This document shows positions 7,523 through 13,981 of a stretch of DNA of 22,949 nt, in pieces (position 1 is the stretch's first letter; the number at the start of each line of letters is the position of its first letter). Made by a program: the position numbers and the translations under genes. The notes under the pieces are model-generated. The model worked only from the letters and a program-made list of their open reading frames with translations, ran no database searches and had not been told where the DNA came from. The DNA comes from an uncultured Sulfuricurvum sp. (lineage in GTDB: Bacteria > Campylobacterota > Campylobacteria > Campylobacterales > Sulfurimonadaceae), in contig NZ_CALDDG010000124.1 in NCBI RefSeq assembly GCF_937936435.1, positions 1 to 22,949 on the forward strand, written 5' to 3'.

Positions 7523-8485
7523 ATGTATCAAATAATTATCGGTTTTTGTCTCTGTGCATTATGGATGACGGGATGCACCCAAAAAGCTCCCGACACATAT
7601 CAGGGATACGTCGAAGGCGAATACGTCAATATCTCCTCATCCCAAAGCGGAAGATTGGATAAACTGTTCGTCAAACGGGGGATGAACGTCGCATCCGGGG
7701 ATCCTCTATTCACCCTCGATTCAGCTAACGAGACGGCGTTACTGCACCAAAACGAATCGGAACTCGACTCTGCACGAGCTTCGCTAAGCGACATGCAAAA
7801 AGGCTCCCGTCCCGAAGAGATAGAAGTGATAAAAGCTAAAATGCTTCAGGCTAAAGCCGATGCCCTCTACTATCAAGGACAGCTCAAACGCAATCAGGCT
7901 CTGTATAAAGAACACGCCGTTTCAAAAGAGATTTTAGAGAGCACTGCCGCTTCGTCACAACGCACTTCGGCACTCGTTCTCGAATTAGAACACGATCTTA
8001 AAGTGGCGCAACTTGGTACCCGAAAAGATCAAATAGAGGCTCAAAAAGGGAAAATCAGCCAAATCGAAGCGCTGATTGCCCAATCGTTGTGGCGCTTAAG
8101 CGAAAAAGCGCTCAAAGCGCCGAGCAATGCCATGGTATTCGATACACTCTACCGTGAAGGGGAATTTGTCCCCTCCGGAGGAATCGTCGTCCGTCTCCTG
8201 CCGCCACAAAACCGCAAAATACGTTTTTTTGTCCCTCAAAATATCGTCAAAAGGCTCTCAACAAACCAAAAGGTCCTCTTTTCGATGATGGACAATGCAA
8301 AAAGCTACGAAGGAACCATCACCTTTATCTCCCCGGAAGCCGAATACACTCCCCCGCTGATATACAGTAACGAGTCCAAAGAGCGGCTCGTATTCATGGT
8401 AGAAGCCTACCCAAAATCCGCCGATGCGACACTGTTTCATCCCGGTGAACCCATACAGGTGACGATCGATGCATCCAAACACTGA
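7523..8485 (+). CDS. HlyD/YbhG-type periplasmic adaptor lipoprotein of an ABC exporter
   Basis: The 320-residue protein starts with a short hydrophobic signal ending in WMTGC (C18), a probable lipobox with M rather than the usual L at -3. It should be lipidated and held at the periplasmic face of the inner membrane. A biotinyl-lipoyl-like half (SGRLDKLFVKRGMNVASGDPLFTLD, given here in parts: SGRLDKLF at about 45, GDPLF at about 66) is followed by a long coiled-coil hairpin at about 75-195 and the second lipoyl half (KAPSNAMVF, then EGEFVPSGG). This is the layout of membrane-fusion proteins of the YbhG/HlyD_D23 type. It overlaps the ATPase gene by 17 nt. It would link the ABC pump to a TolC-like channel not encoded here. 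The substrate is unknown. Confidence 0.87.
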   Translation: MYQIIIGFCLCALWMTGCTQKAPDTYQGYVEGEYVNISSSQSGRLDKLFVKRGMNVASGDPLFTLDSANETALLHQNESELDSARASLSDMQKGSRPEEIEVIKAKMLQAKADALYYQGQLKRNQALYKEHAVSKEILESTAASSQRTSALVLELEHDLKVAQLGTRKDQIEAQKGKISQIEALIAQSLWRLSEKALKAPSNAMVFDTLYREGEFVPSGGIVVRLLPPQNRKIRFFVPQNIVKRLSTNQKVLFSMMDNAKSYEGTITFISPEAEYTPPLIYSNESKERLVFMVEAYPKSADATLFHPGEPIQVTIDASKH

Positions 8486-9413
8486 TTTGGCGATCGACGT
8501 CGAAGGTCTGCAAAAATATTTCGGAGACAAACACGTCGTCAAAGACCTCTCATTGCAGGTCAGACGGGGAGAAATCGTCGGTTTTCTGGGCCCGAACGGG
8601 AGCGGAAAAACCACCGCTATTCGGATGATGTGCGGCCTGCTCACCCCGGACGGAGGTTCGGGAAGCTGTCTGGGATATGACATCGCGACCCAAAGCGATG
8701 CGATCAAACGCGAAGTGGGATACATGACGCAGCGGTTCTCCTACTGGGAAGATCTGAGTATACGCGAAAACCTCGAATTCGTCGCCCGCATCTATGAACT
8801 CGACAATGCCCATGCCATCGTCGAAGAGGCACTCGATAATCTCGGTCTCGCCTCCCGCGCCCATCAACTGGCCAAAACGCTCTCGGGAGGGTGGAAACAA
8901 CGTCTCGCGCTCGCCGCGTGCATGCTTCGCAAACCCCGCCTGCTCCTGCTGGACGAACCGACTGCCGGCGTCGATCCCAGTGCCCGCAGAGATTTCTGGG
9001 ACGAACTTCACTCTCTCGCCGCACAAGGGGTTTCGGTTCTGATCAGCACCCACTACATGGACGAGGCCGAACGGTGCCATTCGCTCGCCTATATCGCGTA
9101 CGGAAATCTCCTCGCCAAAGGAAAAGCGCAGGATATCATCGCCGAGCAGTCCCTGATCACCTACAGCGTTTTCGGCGGAGAGCTGACAAGCCTCTCAGAA
9201 TGTCTCAAACGCTATGAGGGTGTAGAACAAACCGTCATCTTCGGTCAGTCGCTCCACGTCAGCGGAAAAGAGGAGCGCGCATTGCTTCATGCCCTTCACA
9301 GCGCATGCGATACCCGTTTCGAATACCGGAAAATCGCGACCTCCCTCGAAGACGTTTTTATCTACATCATGAAACACTCCACCGATAACTTCGGAGGCAG
9401 CGATGAACACTAA
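8469..9413 (+). CDS. ABC transporter ATP-binding protein (YbhF/CcmA-like half)
   Basis: This 314-residue ATPase has Walker A GPNGSGKT (41-48), the Q-loop near residue 88 (YMTQRFSYW), the signature LSGGWKQ (138-144), Walker B LLLLDEP (158-164) and an H-loop in ISTHYMDEAE. It is of the multidrug/polyketide-export type that pairs with ABC-2 permeases. Unlike E. coli YbhF it carries a single nucleotide-binding domain. It overlaps the upstream adaptor gene by 17 nt and the downstream permease gene by 11 nt, so the three are translated together. AGGTGA precedes its ATG. It powers export by the permease encoded next. Confidence 0.92.
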   Translation: MHPNTDLAIDVEGLQKYFGDKHVVKDLSLQVRRGEIVGFLGPNGSGKTTAIRMMCGLLTPDGGSGSCLGYDIATQSDAIKREVGYMTQRFSYWEDLSIRENLEFVARIYELDNAHAIVEEALDNLGLASRAHQLAKTLSGGWKQRLALAACMLRKPRLLLLDEPTAGVDPSARRDFWDELHSLAAQGVSVLISTHYMDEAERCHSLAYIAYGNLLAKGKAQDIIAEQSLITYSVFGGELTSLSECLKRYEGVEQTVIFGQSLHVSGKEERALLHALHSACDTRFEYRKIATSLEDVFIYIMKHSTDNFGGSDEH

Positions 9414-10542
9414 AATCTTCAGCCTAAAACGGTGGTGGGCCATCATCATCAAAGAGTTTTTGCAGCTCAAACGTGACCGTGTCACCTTCGGGATGATGAT
9501 CGGTATCCCGATCATACAGCTGACGCTGTTCGGATATGCCATCAATACCGATCCCAAACATCTCCCGACTGCCGTCGTAGCCTACGACGAGAGCGAATTT
9601 ACCCGCAGTTTTATCGCCGGGATGAAGAACTCGGACTATTTTCAAATCATCGATACCCCGCGCGATGAACACAGTGCCAAAGAGTTGCTGCGTCAGGGGA
9701 AAATCTTGTTTATCCTTACGATCCCGGCCGACTTCACCCATAAACTGCTCCGATACGAGCACCCGTCCTTGCTTTTTGAAGCCGACGCCACCGATCCCAT
9801 AGCCGTAGGAGCCGCCCTCTCGGCGCTCGATCCGATCCGAACTTCTCTGATGCACAAAGATTTCACGGGAGCCCTCTCCGATCACAGCCCGATCCAGGCC
9901 CCTTTTGATATACGGATACACCGCCTCTACAATCCTGAGACGATCACCCAGTACAACATCGTTCCGGGATTGATGGGGGTCGTACTCACCTTTACTCTGA
10001 CGATGATGACGGCGCTTGCCATCACCCGTGAAAACGAGAAAGGGACGATGGAAAACCTCCTCGCTACCCCTGCACAGCCGCTTGAGATCATGAGCGGAAA
10101 GATCATCCCCTACGTCTTTATCGGATTGATTCAATCCACGATTATTCTGGCTGCCGCCTATACCCTTTTCGCCGTTCCGTTTGAAGGCTCTTTGCTCAAT
10201 GCCTACTCTATTATCCTGTTGTTTATCGTCGTCAATCTCACGATCGGTATCACGATCTCATCTCTCGCCCAAAATATGCTTCAGGCGATGCAGCTCTCGG
10301 TTTTTTATTTTCTCCCCAGCATTTTGCTTTCGGGATTTATGTTCCCGTTTTTGGGGATGCCGAAATGGGCACAAGTCATCGGAGAGCTGCTGCCGCTTAC
10401 CCATTTTAACCGTCTGATTCGGGGAATCGTCCTCAAAGGAAACGGATTTTGGGAACTTTGGCCCAATATCTGGCCTCTACTGATCATCGGAGTCCTCACA
10501 ATGACTGTCGCCGTGAAATTTTATCGTCGCACTTTGGATTAA
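9403..10542 (+). CDS. ABC-2 type transporter permease (YbhR/YhhJ-like)
   Basis: The 379-residue membrane protein has the YbhS/YbhR arrangement: an N-terminal helix after KEFLQLKRDR, a large periplasmic loop (about residues 45-175), then five C-terminal membrane helices starting at VVLTFTLTMMTALAITRENEKGTMENLLATP (shown as key segments: TLTMMTALAI and ENEKGTMENLLATP). The ENEKGTMENLL motif is typical of ABC2_membrane_3. The ribosome site GGAGG sits within the upstream ATPase gene. Related operons often encode two permeases; only one is present, so it may act as a homodimer. It is the last gene before the AT-rich island. Whether the pump serves island products is unknown. Confidence 0.9.
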   Translation: MNTKIFSLKRWWAIIIKEFLQLKRDRVTFGMMIGIPIIQLTLFGYAINTDPKHLPTAVVAYDESEFTRSFIAGMKNSDYFQIIDTPRDEHSAKELLRQGKILFILTIPADFTHKLLRYEHPSLLFEADATDPIAVGAALSALDPIRTSLMHKDFTGALSDHSPIQAPFDIRIHRLYNPETITQYNIVPGLMGVVLTFTLTMMTALAITRENEKGTMENLLATPAQPLEIMSGKIIPYVFIGLIQSTIILAAAYTLFAVPFEGSLLNAYSIILLFIVVNLTIGITISSLAQNMLQAMQLSVFYFLPSILLSGFMFPFLGMPKWAQVIGELLPLTHFNRLIRGIVLKGNGFWELWPNIWPLLIIGVLTMTVAVKFYRRTLD

Positions 10543-10560
10543 CGATATCTAAACAAACGA

Positions 10561-10621
10561 ATAAAAGATATTTGATGATTTGTATCAATAATACAGTCTA
10601 ATTTAGATTTATATCTTTTAT
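10561..10621. repeat. Inverted repeat with 11-bp perfect arms after the ABC operon
   Basis: ATAAAAGATAT (10561-10571) is perfectly inverted as ATATCTTTTAT (10611-10621). A smaller repeat TTGAT/ATCAA lies inside (10572-10576 and 10584-10588), so the RNA could fold as a branched hairpin. It is AT-only in the outer stem and not followed by a clear T-run, so it is a weak terminator candidate at best. It marks the left edge of the AT-rich island. Confidence 0.45.
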
Positions 10622-10672
10622 CGATCTAGCCAATTACATATTTTCAATAATAAACTGATATAAACAGAATCA

Positions 10673-10690
10673 ATGGAACATTATTTGCTT
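10673..10690 (+). promoter_or_regulatory. Sigma-54 (RpoN) promoter of the 354-aa protein gene
   Basis: ATGGAACATTATTTGCTT has GG at 10675-10676 and GC at 10687-10688, exactly 10 nt apart, as required for -24/-12 elements. The flanking GGAAC and TTGCTT match the form known for flagellar class II genes in Campylobacter and Helicobacter. The predicted start is near 10700, leaving a 33-nt leader that contains AAGGAG. Confidence 0.8.
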
Positions 10691-10732
10691 TTGTTTATTT
10701 AGAAAATTATTATCTTACAAAAGGAGTTACTT

Positions 10733-11797
10733 ATGTACGTCAGCAGTACATCATCAGCCTCTTTATTTTCAACTTCTGCCATCACGAAAAATTCGGCTGT
10801 ATCATCGGAAGATTCAATTGTCGTCACCAGTAGTAGTTCAACGAATTCCACTTCTTCAACATCGAGCGTTAATGCGACTATCTCAACCAAATGGGGATTC
10901 AAAGTCGATGAAAATGGCTTTTTCGGAACTGATTTTAACAAAGCCGCAGGGATTCCCTCTAATGTCAAGATCAACCAAAAACAGATGGAAACCGTCGAAC
11001 AATATACTAAAATCGTTGGTTCGAGCGACGATCCGGTGACTGCTTTAGGTAAAGTTTGGAATTTTTTCAGCAAGGTAGCCGGAAGCTCACTTGATGCTGA
11101 CGGGAGTATGACGATTGAACAGGTTGCTAAAATGCCTTGGAGTTTTCAATCAAACGGTAGCTTACTTGATAGTCCAGTCAGCGTACAAAAAACGAATGCT
11201 GAATACACAAAAGTTAATAATCCTTCCAACTTAATTGGAGGAATGTCACAAAATACACTTGATACCGGACTAAGATTATTCATTGGTGGTCAAAACAGTG
11301 GATCACAGACAGATCAAGATGTTTCTTATTGGCAAGATTTTTATCAATCAGAGTATGGTGTTAATTATGATTCTTCTGAAACATCAAATGAGGTTTCAGT
11401 GGGAGAACTTTTTGGCTGTTTTTGTATGGACGCTATGGTTTTAGATCAAACAACCTTTGATAATACTAAGGCCTACTACTCATTTTTAGAAAGTGGTCAA
11501 GATTTTGAGTCTTACCTAACGGATAAATTTGGAGCCGATTACGTCGCAAATATTTCGGATGGAGTTGCAAAAGCTTTTGATGATCCAAATATGTTTGATA
11601 CGTTAATGAAAGAGATCAATCAATCAATGAAAGATACATACAGCGACTATCTTTCCACTCAGAATATCACTGCGGATTCAATTCCTAACAGTACCGATAA
11701 TAATTCATCGCCAAACTCTATACTTTCATCGGCGTATCAGACACTCAAAAATACCAAATTACCGGGTGCAGGGAGTTTAATCAATCTCGGCGTATAA
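10733..11797 (+). CDS. Ser/Thr-rich protein of unknown function, possible flagellar-regulon secreted protein (354 aa)
   Basis: I do not recognise the family. Residues 1-50 are about half serine or threonine and look disordered; no Sec signal or membrane helix is present. A folded region begins at KWGFKVDENGFFGTDFNKAAG (key part GFFGTDFNKAAGIP, about 60-75). SLDADGSMTIEQ at about 118-129 resembles an EF-hand loop with S and Q replacing the usual first and last acidic residues. The C-terminal 35 residues are again polar. Only two cysteines occur (LFGCFCMD). A strong AAGGAG ribosome site and a sigma-54 promoter with flagellar-type sequence precede it. A disordered polar N-terminus without a Sec signal plus RpoN control fits export through the flagellar type III apparatus, but this is inference. 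Codon and base use are more AT-rich than in neighbours to the left. Confidence 0.75.
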   Translation: MYVSSTSSASLFSTSAITKNSAVSSEDSIVVTSSSSTNSTSSTSSVNATISTKWGFKVDENGFFGTDFNKAAGIPSNVKINQKQMETVEQYTKIVGSSDDPVTALGKVWNFFSKVAGSSLDADGSMTIEQVAKMPWSFQSNGSLLDSPVSVQKTNAEYTKVNNPSNLIGGMSQNTLDTGLRLFIGGQNSGSQTDQDVSYWQDFYQSEYGVNYDSSETSNEVSVGELFGCFCMDAMVLDQTTFDNTKAYYSFLESGQDFESYLTDKFGADYVANISDGVAKAFDDPNMFDTLMKEINQSMKDTYSDYLSTQNITADSIPNSTDNNSSPNSILSSAYQTLKNTKLPGAGSLINLGV

Positions 11798-11819
11798 TAA
11801 TAAAAAAAATTATAATGAA

Positions 11820-11869
11820 TTTAAGTATGTTTAAGTATGTTTAAGTATGTTTAAGTATGTTTAAGTATA
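11820..11869. repeat. Five-copy 10-bp tandem repeat (TTTAAGTATG)
   Basis: Four perfect copies of TTTAAGTATG (11820-11859) are followed by a fifth ending in A (11860-11869). The period equals about one turn of DNA. The array lies 23 bp after the stop of the 354-aa protein gene and about 85 bp before the start of the double-glycine precursor gene, in a non-coding gap. Confidence 0.9.
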
Positions 11870-11879
11870 CAATACCGCG

Positions 11880-11921
11880 TTCAAGGGCATTTTCGTCTGC
11901 AAAACTGTTTATGCCCTTGAA
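11880..11921. repeat. Inverted repeat, 11-bp perfect arms, before the double-glycine precursor gene
   Basis: TTCAAGGGCAT (11880-11890) is perfectly inverted as ATGCCCTTGAA (11911-11921) with a 20-nt loop. The stem is stable, but no T-run follows, so it is not a standard terminator. It could be an operator or an attenuator in the leader of the gene starting at 11955. A second, similarly placed inverted repeat precedes the gene at 12420. Confidence 0.7.
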
Positions 11922-11954
11922 ATACACTAACTTTCATTAGGTACGAGGTATATC

Positions 11955-12353
11955 ATGCAAAAAGTGTTCCGTAAAACACTCTTGGCTTCTCTTCTTTTGT
12001 CCGCTTCGGCATTTGCCGCCGAATCCAATCTTCTCGCATTAGCTACGAGTGGTGCCGTCACTGCTGAAAAATCGGCTACAGTAGCGCTCAATGACGATGA
12101 GATGAAATCTGTTGTCGGTGGATATTATCAGTATAAACAAACTGTTTACACAAGCTTGTATAAACAGTCAGTCGGGATCATTACTGAGGGCTATTTAGGA
12201 AACTCTGCAACGATGTATGCACGAAAAATGAATAATGGCTCTATTTCTGTCTGGATTAATTATACATCGGGAGGCTATACTTATCAAGCGTATGGTACTG
12301 AAGCAACGCGGTTAATCAACCTTTATGGAACTCAAGCTAAAAGTTATTTATAA
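11955..12353 (+). CDS. Sec-exported double-glycine precursor with Tyr-rich core (132 aa)
   Basis: Residues 1-21 are a clear Sec signal peptide (basic start, LLASLLLSASAFA, cleavage before A22). Residues 45-56, LNDDEMKSVVGG, match the double-glycine leader consensus at every key place: L-12, E-8, M-7, V-4, G-2, G-1. Cleavage after G56 would release a 76-residue core rich in Tyr (13), Gly, Ser, Thr and Asn, with no cysteine, which argues against a lanthipeptide or disulfide bacteriocin. The combination of Sec signal and double-glycine leader is unusual, since such leaders are normally cut by C39 domains of ABC exporters in the cytoplasm. A periplasmic C39 peptidase is encoded 1.6 kb downstream and is the likely processor. 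GAGG precedes the ATG. The product may be a secreted or surface-assembled fibre-like protein; this is inference. Confidence 0.82.
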   Translation: MQKVFRKTLLASLLLSASAFAAESNLLALATSGAVTAEKSATVALNDDEMKSVVGGYYQYKQTVYTSLYKQSVGIITEGYLGNSATMYARKMNNGSISVWINYTSGGYTYQAYGTEATRLINLYGTQAKSYL

Positions 12354-12360
12354 ATAACAA

Positions 12361-12397
12361 ATAGGAACGATTTTTGCTTACTAAATTTCGTTCCTAT
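12361..12397. repeat. Inverted repeat, 10-bp perfect arms, overlapping a sigma-54 promoter
   Basis: ATAGGAACGA (12361-12370) is perfectly inverted as TCGTTCCTAT (12388-12397) around a 17-nt spacer. The left arm contains the -24 GG and the right arm covers the predicted transcript start. It may be an operator for a dimeric regulator, or a hairpin at the end of the preceding transcript. Confidence 0.7.
12362..12379 (+). promoter_or_regulatory. Sigma-54 (RpoN) promoter of the 209-aa protein gene
   Basis: TAGGAACGATTTTTGCTT has GG at 12364-12365 and GC at 12376-12377, separated by exactly 10 nt, and the same GGAAC/TTGCTT form as the promoter at 10673. The predicted start near 12389 gives a leader of about 31 nt with TTTGGAG before the ATG at 12420. 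Confidence 0.8.
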
Positions 12398-12419
12398 ACT
12401 AACATTTGGAGTAGTCTTT

Positions 12420-13049
12420 ATGTACACTCATCAAACAGGTTCATTCTACACCCTTTACTTACAAAACAACTACTATGCACAACAAACACTAGAAAATAGA
12501 GCTGCTATCGAAAAGAGCGGTGGTAATTGGGCAGCGTCAGGGGAGTTGGATAAAGGATTGGACGATTATCTTAATAAAATTATTGATAATATCCCTGAGC
12601 TTAAAGAAGCAGAACAGAAAGGAATCGGTATTGGTGTTGTTGTTTTACCCGAAAGTGCCTCCGATGATCTAAAGCAAAGCGTCTCTTTTGCAACCGATAG
12701 GATGATGAAAGATGGAGTAGACCCCGATGTTTTAAAAGGTGTTTTAGGTGTTGTAAAAGGAGAATGGTCAGGGGATGTAGAAATGCACAATGGATATGCT
12801 CTTAGTAAAAACGATACATTTTCATACGATATGTCTTCTTTAAATAATATCATTGATAAAGTTAAAAACGCTTATGGAACCGATAAAACCCTGAGCGAGG
12901 CATTGTCCAAATTTGCCGATTATCTCAATGATATTTGGGGTCATTTGAATAAAGAGGCAGGAAATAACAATGCAGGAAGTATTTTTACCCCTTCAGGTAA
13001 ACTCTCTTCGGAAGAGAAAAAAGGGCAGCTTTTAAATACATCCGCTTGA
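12420..13049 (+). CDS. Protein of unknown function under sigma-54 control, no Sec signal (209 aa)
   Basis: I do not recognise the family. The protein has no signal peptide, membrane helix or cysteine. The first 25 residues are polar and aromatic (THQTGSFYTLYLQNNYYAQQ). The rest is predicted mostly helical, with one beta-like stretch (GIGIGVVVLP at about 63-72), an amphipathic helix at about 160-182 (LSEALSKFADYLNDIWGHL) and a disordered polar tail. The start is fixed by GGAG eleven bases upstream of the ATG and by the sigma-54 promoter. Like the 354-aa protein it is a candidate flagellar-exported or flagellum-coregulated protein. It might instead be a cytoplasmic chaperone or partner of the double-glycine precursor. 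AT-rich like its neighbours. Confidence 0.75.
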   Translation: MYTHQTGSFYTLYLQNNYYAQQTLENRAAIEKSGGNWAASGELDKGLDDYLNKIIDNIPELKEAEQKGIGIGVVVLPESASDDLKQSVSFATDRMMKDGVDPDVLKGVLGVVKGEWSGDVEMHNGYALSKNDTFSYDMSSLNNIIDKVKNAYGTDKTLSEALSKFADYLNDIWGHLNKEAGNNNAGSIFTPSGKLSSEEKKGQLLNTSA

Positions 13050-13123
13050 CCTGTATACAATTCACAACTATCAATAACGCTGTTACGACAACTCAAAAAA
13101 TCTTCAAAATGAAAGAAAATAAC

Positions 13124-13981
13124 ATGGTGTTTAAAAAATATCTTCTACCATTATTAGGCTGTGTAAGTTTCGTGTTTGCATCCGATCCTGTTACACTGGA
13201 CTCAATGTTTCAAAATCAACAAGGACTAAGAAGCATTACGACCTTTCAAACACTATCAAGCGGCAACGCAAATACATTTGCTACCTATCCTGATTTGGTG
13301 GCTGTGGATGAGGGAAAGTATTATCAGGATGTAAAAATATTTTCCGTAACTCAAACTTTTCTTTATGATATTACGCAAAAGTTTGATGCATTGGTTTCTG
13401 CAAATGGAAGTATAAAAAGAAAAGAGTACTATGATTTTTTTGACGGGTATGGACATCAAAATACTACAGAGTTCGATTCACTATGGGTGGGGGGAACCTA
13501 TTCGTTTGATGCTATTGACGATTTCAAACCGTATTTGACATTGCAAGCATCCCTCTATCAAAAAGAGCACTATCTTGATAGTACTAAAAATACATACGCA
13601 AACTCTTACTCGGCAAAACTTGCATTTCGGAATTATTCCGATCCCGTTATTTCAACCTTGTATGTCGGTACCATGTACAACAGAGCTAAAGAAATTGCAG
13701 GATATAAAGTAGAAAATGGCAACGTATTTTCAGCAGGATTAGATTTTTCAATCATTTTAAGTCCCAAAATAGCGTTAGATTTAGGAGCGGAGCAACGTTA
13801 TCAGACCGAAACAAAAATAGATGGAGTCGCGTATTCAAATGCCGCCGCTATTTCTACAATGACAATCGGAGCTACCTATTCAATGAGTTCAAAAAATTCG
13901 TTATCTATTTCAAGTTCTATAGGAGGATCATCCAAATCACCCGATTCCATTTTCTCCGTTTCGTTATGGCACAAGTTCTGA
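13124..13981 (+). CDS. Outer-membrane beta-barrel-like protein (285 aa)
   Basis: A Sec signal peptide (KKYLLPLLGCVSFVFA) is followed by a mature part starting SDPVTLDSM. From about residue 45 the sequence alternates polar and hydrophobic residues in repeated strands with aromatic ends (FLYDITQKFDALVSANG, LWVGGTYSFDAI, AGLDFSIILSP). It ends in SVSLWHKF, a C-terminal phenylalanine as recognised by the BAM machinery. This resembles small OM porin/transporter barrels, including the FapF-type barrel, but lacks FapF's long N-terminal coiled coil. ATG 13124 is preferred with GAAAG upstream; ATG 13109 (MKENN start) is possible, and the frame is open further to 13046. The next gene, for the C39 peptidase, overlaps it by 16 nt. 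The likely role is an export pore or anchor for the island's substrate. Confidence 0.75.
   Translation: MVFKKYLLPLLGCVSFVFASDPVTLDSMFQNQQGLRSITTFQTLSSGNANTFATYPDLVAVDEGKYYQDVKIFSVTQTFLYDITQKFDALVSANGSIKRKEYYDFFDGYGHQNTTEFDSLWVGGTYSFDAIDDFKPYLTLQASLYQKEHYLDSTKNTYANSYSAKLAFRNYSDPVISTLYVGTMYNRAKEIAGYKVENGNVFSAGLDFSIILSPKIALDLGAEQRYQTETKIDGVAYSNAAAISTMTIGATYSMSSKNSLSISSSIGGSSKSPDSIFSVSLWHKF

Noticed and set aside
11820..11869. Tandem repeat considered as a CRISPR array or plasmid iterons
   Set aside because: Units are 10 bp, directly adjacent without spacers, and no cas, rep or origin-like features are nearby.
11884..11901. Possible sigma-54 promoter before the double-glycine gene
   Set aside because: The GG to GC distance is 11-12 nt rather than 10, and the flanking bases do not match GGAAC/TTGCTT.
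13256..13459. Antisense frame with a hydrophobic stretch opposite the barrel gene, considered as an immunity protein
   Set aside because: It lies fully inside the barrel coding sequence, with no clear ribosome site, and its composition is explained by AT-rich antisense codons.
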